Source: Thiodiazotropha sp040506975
GTDB taxonomy: Bacteria > Pseudomonadota > Gammaproteobacteria > Chromatiales > Chromatiaceae
Direction: 5' to 3'
Assembly (NCBI GenBank): GCA_965211775.1
Contig: OZ242974.1
Coordinates: forward strand, 1,116,001-1,180,000
Length of the DNA: 64,000 nucleotides
The notes beneath the pieces were generated by a model. It made no database searches, had not been told where the DNA came from, and was given only the letters and a program-made list of their open reading frames with translations. Shown here piece after piece: positions 58,608-64,000 of the stretch. The translations under genes were made by a program, and so were the position numbers. Positions within the stretch are counted from its first letter, which is position 1. Each line of letters starts with the position of its first letter.

Positions 58608-58736
58608 AATAAAAGAGCGATAATTATATTGATTCCCGTCACATTACGCTCTGAGAATCAGTGTTGCCAAACCTTGGCGGGTTTCCGAGAATTATTTTCA
58701 AGTTCACCCTGAATCACAACCGATGGTCAGTTCGAT
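58608..58736. other. Leader region of the TPR gene
   Basis: 129 AT-richer bases between the repeat and the TPR gene; no gene seen and no confident promoter boxes. Confidence 0.3.
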
Positions 58737-59315
58737 ATGCCTAAATTCAGTGTTTTGGCCTGGCTGGTAATTATCGTTGCACAAGTCACATACGGCTTGT
58801 TGGTCTATGCGATTACCCGCAGTTACTATGAAAATACAAGCGTGACGATCAGTCAGCTCCCTGCTGCCTCGCCCGCGACCCATCCGCAAGCGGGTTCGTT
58901 CGATGCTGTCATGCAGCCGGCGGTAAAATTCCAACCTTCTTCCGAAGCCCTGGCAATTGATGACCCGGCATTGATAGCCCGTCTTGCGGATGATTACTTT
59001 ATGCGGAAGGAGTATCCACAGGCGATTGAACTGTATGAGCGTGCATTACAGATAAACCCGGACGATGTGGAATCCTATAACGATCTCGGGTTGTCGCTGT
59101 TCTATATAGGACAATCTCAACGTGCGGTGGAGGTATTGCAAACCGGCGCCTCCAAGCAGCCCGACTTCCAGCGTATACAGTTGACTTTGGGGTTCGTGCA
59201 GGCACAAACGGGAAACAAAGAGGCGGCTTTTGCGGCATTCAACAAGGCGATAGCGTTGGGTCCTGAGAATACCGTAGGACAGGAAGCCAGGCGCATGTTG
59301 AGTGAAATCGAATAG
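58737..59315 (+). CDS. Membrane-anchored TPR protein
   Basis: 192 residues. One N-terminal membrane helix (about 6-27), a Pro/Ala-rich linker, then three tetratricopeptide repeats (about 80-185: YPQAIELYERALQINPDDVE, LGLSLFYIGQSQRAVEVLQ, NKEAAFAAFNKAIALGPE). A protein-protein interaction adaptor on the periplasmic side. The start ATG has no strong ribosome-binding site. Partner unknown. Confidence 0.8.
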   Translation: MPKFSVLAWLVIIVAQVTYGLLVYAITRSYYENTSVTISQLPAASPATHPQAGSFDAVMQPAVKFQPSSEALAIDDPALIARLADDYFMRKEYPQAIELYERALQINPDDVESYNDLGLSLFYIGQSQRAVEVLQTGASKQPDFQRIQLTLGFVQAQTGNKEAAFAAFNKAIALGPENTVGQEARRMLSEIE

Positions 59316-59362
59316 TTGAGTACAGAATCTGCTGTACGCTATCACCCAACCGGGCCGGCGGC

Positions 59363-59449
59363 GTGAACGGTGGCGGCTGCGCCACAGATTGCATCGGTAC
59401 AGACGGCGCCTGCAATATCCGCGGTGGAGGGGGTTGTGCCTACAATTGA
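59363..59449 (+). other. Cys/Gly-rich peptide frame (possible relic)
   Basis: A frame open from 59306 to TGA 59447 encodes a tail with four Cys and many Gly (GGGCATDCIGTDGAC, then NIRGGGGCAYN). No ATG or good ribosome-binding site; GTG 59363 is the only start-like codon. It looks like the end of a secreted Cys/Gly-repeat protein that lost its front half, or a very small peptide. Confidence 0.25.
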
Positions 59450-59493
59450 TCTACGGAGGTGGATTGGGCTATAGCTCTGCCTGATAGATACCG

Positions 59494-59736
59494 CTATTGC
59501 CTGATCTTGGTATCCGGGTGCATATTGATCTCTCCGTTTCGCTCCAATATGCCGATTTTATCGCCGGCCGGATCGGTGATCACAGGAACGACCTCCTGGA
59601 ACAGGGGTCTGCGCACGAATTTCAGTTTCCAGCCGAATCCTTCCGCTTTTTGCAGCGCCAGCAATTGGAGATTGTTGAGCACTTCATTGAGGTTTTCGGG
59701 GATCGGTTTGTTTCCTTTCCGGTTTTCCAGCACCAT
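59494..59736 (-). CDS. Small conserved hypothetical protein, paralogue of the one at 27576
   Basis: 80 residues from ATG 59736, chosen because AGGAGAG lies 7 bases upstream on the minus strand; the open frame extends to 59802. It shares with the protein at 27576-27821 the blocks IP.NL.E.L, FGW.L.FVRRPLFQ.VVPV and IG.LE..G.INM.P. Soluble, no signal peptide. No function recognised. Confidence 0.65.
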   Translation of the reverse strand: MVLENRKGNKPIPENLNEVLNNLQLLALQKAEGFGWKLKFVRRPLFQEVVPVITDPAGDKIGILERNGEINMHPDTKIRQ

Positions 59737-59880
59737 ATAATCTCTCCTATTTTCCTTTGTATGATGTATGCGACTCACCAAGGATGATAAATTATATGCC
59801 ATCCCGTTGTATATGGAATAATTAGATTCCTACACATAACATACCGAGAAATTTGATGGTTATCCCAAACTGGCGGTCGA

Positions 59881-61026
59881 ATGCGTGATACTCCCCTGAG
59901 CATGCCGCATGTATGCCTTTTCATTCTCAAGTTTGGCGACGGCGGTGTGGAACGGATGATGGTCAATATCGCCCGTGGATTGTCGCTTATCGGTGTCCGG
60001 GTCGATTTCATCGTCAAAGAGACCGATGCCCCCTACCTGCACCTGTTGCCGCCGGAAGTGCGGATCATCAGGTTTCAGGTGTCAAGGCAGAAGGCGGCGT
60101 TACCGAAGCTGATAGACTACCTGAGGAATAATGATCCGCATATTTTGCTTTCCGCGAAGATATTGGATGACCAGGTGGCTTTACAGGCGAAACAGCGCCA
60201 TGCCGGTCGAACCCGTTTTTTTCTGCGTCCCGGGACAGCCCTGCTATCGAGAATGAAAGCGCGCGGTACACATCGGCTTCGCCGCTGGATGAAGAAACGA
60301 CGACTGGCTTCACTGTTCAGCAGGGCGGATGGTGTGGTTGCGGTCTCCCAAGGGGTGGCTGATGAAGTGGTGGAGATCAGTCATATTCCGCTGGATAAGA
60401 TCAATGTCATCAAGAATCCGACCATCACGCCGGAGCTTTATCAGCAAGCGGAGATGTCCGTTGACGATGACTGGCTGGCACCGGATCTGCCCCCGCTGAT
60501 TCTCGGTATTGGGGGGTTGCGCAGGCAGAAGGATTTTCCAACCCTGATACGTGCTTTTGCCATTGTACGAAAACAGTTACCCTGCCGACTGATGATCCTC
60601 GGTCAGGGCAACAAGGAGAGGCCTCTATTGCGTCTGGCCCAGGAGTTGGGTCTGGCTAACGATTTTCGTCTTGCCGGATTCGTGAATAATCCCTATGCCT
60701 ATCTTAAGCGGGCAAAGCTGTTTGTTCTCTCATCACTCTGGGAGGGATCGCCCAATGTGCTGACCGAGGCGCTGGCGCTGGGTACTTCCTGCGTCAGCAC
60801 CGACTGCCCATCGGGCCCCCATGAGGTCACCCGTGGGGGCGATGTGGCGCCATTGGTGCCCACGGGTGATCCGGAGAAAATGGCTGAGGCTATGCTGCAA
60901 GTCCTCAGACACCCGTTGGATCCGGTACGCCTCAAGCAGGCAGTCAGTGACTACACCCTGGAAAAGAGCGCACGCAGCTATCTGGCTGCTTTTGGTTTAA
61001 GGACGCCGGAGGCCGCTGGTGGATAG
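59881..61026 (+). CDS. Glycosyltransferase, family 4 type (GT-B fold)
   Basis: 381 residues. N-terminal domain with FKFGDGGVERMMVNIARGL-like glycine-rich start (GDGGVERMM, about 22-30), C-terminal donor-binding domain with GIGGLRRQKDFPTLIRAF (about 210-227), ILGQGNKE, and the EX7E region SLWEGSPNVLTEALALG (about 285-301). It transfers a sugar from a nucleotide donor, probably in lipopolysaccharide or other surface glycan synthesis. Its 3' end overlaps the next glycosyltransferase by 8 bases. Confidence 0.9.
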   Translation: MRDTPLSMPHVCLFILKFGDGGVERMMVNIARGLSLIGVRVDFIVKETDAPYLHLLPPEVRIIRFQVSRQKAALPKLIDYLRNNDPHILLSAKILDDQVALQAKQRHAGRTRFFLRPGTALLSRMKARGTHRLRRWMKKRRLASLFSRADGVVAVSQGVADEVVEISHIPLDKINVIKNPTITPELYQQAEMSVDDDWLAPDLPPLILGIGGLRRQKDFPTLIRAFAIVRKQLPCRLMILGQGNKERPLLRLAQELGLANDFRLAGFVNNPYAYLKRAKLFVLSSLWEGSPNVLTEALALGTSCVSTDCPSGPHEVTRGGDVAPLVPTGDPEKMAEAMLQVLRHPLDPVRLKQAVSDYTLEKSARSYLAAFGLRTPEAAGG

Positions 61027-62134
61027 TAAACGGCGCATAACCTGTTTTCTGGCGACATCGGGGCACAGCGGTGTGGACCGGGTTGCACAGAACCTGCTGC
61101 CTGGCCTGGCGCAGGCAGGCTACTTGGTGGATCTGCTGAAGATAGAGAACCACGGCCCCTATCTCGATGGAGTACAGCCGGATAATCTGCAGATCATAGA
61201 GTTCAAGGCTCGGCATGTCTATTCAGCGCTGCCCGAACTTATCGGTTATCTGAGACGGACAAATCCAGACGTGCTGCTTAGCGATAAGGATCGGGTCAAC
61301 AGAACGGCAATTCTGGCCCATGCGCTGACCGGTGGAAAGACACGCCTCGCCCTGCGCAGCGGTACCACGGTGAGTGTCAACCTTGCCAGTAGGGGTGGTT
61401 TCGATCGCTTTGTGCAACGCAATTCGATGCGCTATCTCTATCGACGCGCACACGCCGTTTTAACACCATCCAGGGGTGCGGCTGATGACTTCGCATCGAC
61501 TATCGGTTTTCCCAGGGAGTTTATCAAGGTGGTCCCTAGTCCGATTATTACTCCCGGTTTCCAACAGCGGTTAGATCAGCCATTGGACCACCCCTGGTTC
61601 AGGCATGGGGAACCGCGGGTTATTCTGGGGGTCGGCGAGCTGTGCAGGCGCAAGGATTTCACCACCCTGATCCGTGCCTTTGCAAAGTTGTCAGATAACT
61701 ACGACTGCCGCTTACTAATACTTGGCGAAGGGAAGGCCCGGGCAAGGCTGGAGCGGGAGGTCAGCCGGCATGGGCTGGAAGGCCGGGTCAGTCTGCCAGG
61801 CTTCGTAGAAAACCCCTATCCCTACATGAAAAATGCGTCCCTATTCGTACTCTCATCTCTATGGGAGGGTATGCCGGTCGTGCTAATCGAGGCAATGGCT
61901 GCCGCAATCCCGGTGGTCGCTACTAACTGCCCCAGCGGTCCATCTGAACTGCTGGGTGGTTTGTCCGCTGATCTGTTAGTGAAACCGGGCGATGCCACTG
62001 CACTGGCGGAAGCGATGGCGCAACAATTGGATAATCCTTGTTCGCAATCCGAGATATTGGCGGCTGTGGAGGAGTATCGGTTGGAAAACAGTGTCGCCGG
62101 CTATCTTTCTGCGATGGGGTTTCCTACGGAATAA
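61019..62134 (+). CDS. Glycosyltransferase, family 4 type, second gene
   Basis: 371 residues, clearly related to the preceding protein: ATSGHSGVDRVAQNLLPGL at the N-terminus, GVGELCRRKDFTTLIRAF (about 200-217), ILGEGKARARL, and SLWEGMPVVLIEAMAAAIP with NCPSGPSELL. Tandem duplication followed by divergence is likely. The start at 61019 (GTG or TTG type) overlaps the previous gene. An IS1595 element follows 17 bases after the stop. Confidence 0.9.
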   Translation: MDSKRRITCFLATSGHSGVDRVAQNLLPGLAQAGYLVDLLKIENHGPYLDGVQPDNLQIIEFKARHVYSALPELIGYLRRTNPDVLLSDKDRVNRTAILAHALTGGKTRLALRSGTTVSVNLASRGGFDRFVQRNSMRYLYRRAHAVLTPSRGAADDFASTIGFPREFIKVVPSPIITPGFQQRLDQPLDHPWFRHGEPRVILGVGELCRRKDFTTLIRAFAKLSDNYDCRLLILGEGKARARLEREVSRHGLEGRVSLPGFVENPYPYMKNASLFVLSSLWEGMPVVLIEAMAAAIPVVATNCPSGPSELLGGLSADLLVKPGDATALAEAMAQQLDNPCSQSEILAAVEEYRLENSVAGYLSAMGFPTE

Positions 62135-62151
62135 ATTCCGTTTTTCCTTTT

Positions 62152-63180
62152 CCTGATTACCCCTAAACCTCAGCCATTCTCAAGAGGCGATATGGCATAG
62201 GTGGAGTGCGAAGAGCGGCAAAAAGCAATCGTTCAATCATGGCGGGTAAATCGAAACGGCGGTTAAACCGATATTCGAACTCAGCAAGATAACGCGACAC
62301 ATGTTTATCTCGAATCGCATGAAAAGTACCCAACAGACTGTTTTTGACATTACCCAACATCGTGTTTACCCATTTGAAGCACGAATACTGGACACTTTGG
62401 CGCCCACCACCCGTCACCATGGGGTTATGATGGCAATCAGCGGTTGTCACGCCACTAAAGTACCAAAGCCCATCGGTAAAGACTTCGCTGCCAGGCATCA
62501 AGCAGGAGCGGGCGTAGCGGGCGATTTCACGTTTGCGGAAGCCCCTTACACGACGCAGTTGAATTTTCATGGGCCTGCCGTCCCGCGTCGTCTCAACAGC
62601 AGCTACGAAAGGGATTTTGTTGCGCGACCCACGACCACGCTTACCGGCTTGCTCGCCTCCGAGATAAGCATCATCCAATTCGATGCGACCGGCCAGTTTT
62701 TTTCCACGCTCACGTTCCATCATCACCTGCATCAACTTATGCTTGAGTCGCCAGGCCGTATTGTAGTTCACCCCGATTTCGCGGGAAAGTTGCAGCGCCG
62801 AGATACTTTTCTTGCGTTGGGTCAACAGATAGATCGCAAGAAACCACGTTCTCAGCGGCAGCTTGGTGCCATGGAAGATGCTGCCGGCGGTCAGGGAAGT
62901 CTGATGATGGCACTTGTGACATTGATATATCTGACGCTTTTTGAGTTCACAGCTTGTTGTGTTGCCGCACTCAGGGCAGACATAGCCCGTCGGCCAGCGC
63001 AAATCATACAATGCCTGTCGACACTGATCCTCGGTCCCATATTGTTCCAGAAAATCGTGCAAACCAAGACCTTTTTGAAATTGAATAGTATTTCTCGGCA
63101 TGATGAAATCCTCTTTTATTCAGTAGGTTCCATTATGCTTGCACCACAGGCTCAATAGCTGAGCCTCATGAGTAATCAGG
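62152..63180 (-). mobile_element. IS1595-family insertion sequence, copy 4 (1029 bp)
   Basis: Target duplication TTCCTTTT at 62144-62151 and 63181-63188. Termini as in the other copies. Located between the glycosyltransferase pair and the PhzF-family gene. Confidence 0.95.
62163..63101 (-). CDS. IS1595-family transposase, copy 4
   Basis: Intact 312-residue transposase. Small differences from copy 1 (NTTSCELKK for NTTGCELKK, LWYFSG for LWCFSG, WVNTML). All catalytic and zinc-ribbon residues are kept. Confidence 0.93.
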   Translation of the reverse strand: MPRNTIQFQKGLGLHDFLEQYGTEDQCRQALYDLRWPTGYVCPECGNTTSCELKKRQIYQCHKCHHQTSLTAGSIFHGTKLPLRTWFLAIYLLTQRKKSISALQLSREIGVNYNTAWRLKHKLMQVMMERERGKKLAGRIELDDAYLGGEQAGKRGRGSRNKIPFVAAVETTRDGRPMKIQLRRVRGFRKREIARYARSCLMPGSEVFTDGLWYFSGVTTADCHHNPMVTGGGRQSVQYSCFKWVNTMLGNVKNSLLGTFHAIRDKHVSRYLAEFEYRFNRRFDLPAMIERLLFAALRTPPMPYRLLRMAEV

Positions 63181-63215
63181 TTCCTTTTTGACTGTATTCG
63201 CACCGCATCCCTCAT

Positions 63216-64000
63216 TCAAAGCAACTCACCCCGCAGTGTCGGGATGACACGACCACCCACGGTCACCTCAGGAATCCCGTTTAGTATTCGCGCGCGTAAC
63301 ATGACCAATGACGGTCTACGGACTTCGTGACCTTGTTCAATCCGTAGTGAAAGATCGGATTCAGGGTAGAGCTTGTGCGCCAATAGATAAGCACCGAGAA
63401 AAGCCGCGCCATTCCCTGTCGCCGGATCTTCTCTTACTCCATGTGCTTCGAAAAAGAACCTTGCGGATAGGTCATTCCGGGGGTGAAGGGTCTGGCTGCA
63501 GAAGAGGTAGACAAGCGCCGGGTAACCTTGTGCCAACAGCGGGGCAAACACCTCGAGATTCAGCCGGCTCCGACGAAGCGCATCAAGCGTGGATAGAGGA
63601 ACAATCATCGCCGACGTGCCTGCGGAGATCACTTGGATAGGTGCTCTCGTATCGATCTCTTGTGGTGACAGGCCGAGCGCTGCCGCGACCGGCTCAAGAG
63701 GCGTCGTCGCCTCCAGCGACATTGGCGGCGCCCGAAACCAGGCAGCCTCTCTTCCATCAGTATCTGTCTCAAAGGTGACCGAGACTTGTCCCACGGACAG
63801 GTTGAGACGTACCTGTGTAGACAGCTCAGGCTCAACATGATGGCGAATTACCCAAGCTGTTCCGAGAATCGGGTGCCCGGTAAAGGCTATCTCCCTCGCC
63901 GGGGTGAAGATCCTTACGCGATATCCGCCATCAGTCTCCGGATCAGAGGTAACAAAGGTCGTTTCGGAGAAATTCATCTCTGCAGCGAGTTGCTGCATCG
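63216..64000 (-). CDS. PhzF-family isomerase-like protein (5' end beyond window)
   Basis: About 260 C-terminal residues are visible. MNFSETTFV, FTPAREIAFTGHPILGTAWV and the later ARFFFEAHGVREDPATGNGAAFLGAYL are the PhzF (diaminopimelate-epimerase-like) signatures. The missing N-terminus (about 20-40 residues) should carry the rest of the first half-barrel, including the start. Relatives act as isomerases or have no known substrate; nothing nearby indicates phenazine synthesis. Confidence 0.9.
   Translation of the reverse strand, partial: MQQLAAEMNFSETTFVTSDPETDGGYRVRIFTPAREIAFTGHPILGTAWVIRHHVEPELSTQVRLNLSVGQVSVTFETDTDGREAAWFRAPPMSLEATTPLEPVAAALGLSPQEIDTRAPIQVISAGTSAMIVPLSTLDALRRSRLNLEVFAPLLAQGYPALVYLFCSQTLHPRNDLSARFFFEAHGVREDPATGNGAAFLGAYLLAHKLYPESDLSLRIEQGHEVRRPSLVMLRARILNGIPEVTVGGRVIPTLRGELL

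Noticed and set aside
1..64000. tRNA or rRNA genes, CRISPR arrays, plasmid or phage modules
   Set aside because: I scanned for cloverleaf-like conserved segments, regularly spaced direct repeats and phage structural genes and saw none; a covariance-model search would be more sensitive.

Overview
The window looks like the chromosome of a gammaproteobacterium with moderate to high GC. The housekeeping blocks are in a typical gammaproteobacterial order: rplU-rpmA-obgE-proB; prmA-accC-accB-aroQ-dsbD-cutA, with fxsA and groES-groEL close by; and glnE-ilvE-zf-CHCC followed by glycosyltransferases. Eight nearly identical insertion sequences, several stop codons inside otherwise intact reading frames, and internal deletions suggest a genome undergoing IS expansion and gene decay, as in recent symbionts or bottlenecked lineages. 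I cannot name the species; a sulfur-oxidising Chromatiales-type bacterium is a guess.

Layout. 1-1432 (-) is a GH13_18 sucrose-phosphorylase-type gene cut by the window edge. 2043-27556 (+) is one long operon-like locus: a CHASE2 sensor with a degenerate kinase, a poly-gamma-glutamate synthase PgsC/CapC-like membrane protein with two CapC units and a large tail, an anchored periplasmic protein, a small secreted protein, a giant TPR/beta-barrel outer-membrane candidate, and a giant PgsB/CapB-like ligase fused to HEAT repeats. Its genes overlap by ATGA/GTGA/TGATG junctions. The locus is broken by two IS1595-family and three IS1380-family elements. Removing each element with one target-site copy restores continuous frames, except for one TAG, one TGA and a compensated frameshift pair.

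28168-29085 is a cation-diffusion-facilitator gene with an in-frame TAA. 29322-33327 carries rplU-rpmA-obgE-(IS1595)-proB. A fourth IS1380 copy lies at 33694-35261. 35538-46433 carries mainly minus-strand housekeeping genes (DUF3426, prmA, accC, accB, aroQ, a double-alpha dsbD, cutA, a CsgG-like lipoprotein, PPK2, FKBP) plus fxsA (+). groES-groEL has a perfect CIRCE operator. Then come a chemoreceptor with a C-terminal CZB domain, an FMN glutamate-synthase-family gene with an internal deletion, glnE-ilvE-zf-CHCC, an unusual lipoprotein whose 3' end runs into a 267-bp hairpin repeat, a TPR protein, two family-4-type glycosyltransferases, a fourth IS1595 copy, and a PhzF-family gene cut by the right edge.

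Main message: the decayed 25-kb locus appears to be a Gram-negative, envelope-spanning version of the poly-gamma-glutamate (or related amide-linked polymer) machinery. The CapB and CapC similarities are directly visible in the sequence. The polymer identity, the outer-membrane export role and the assignment of the other subunits are inference.
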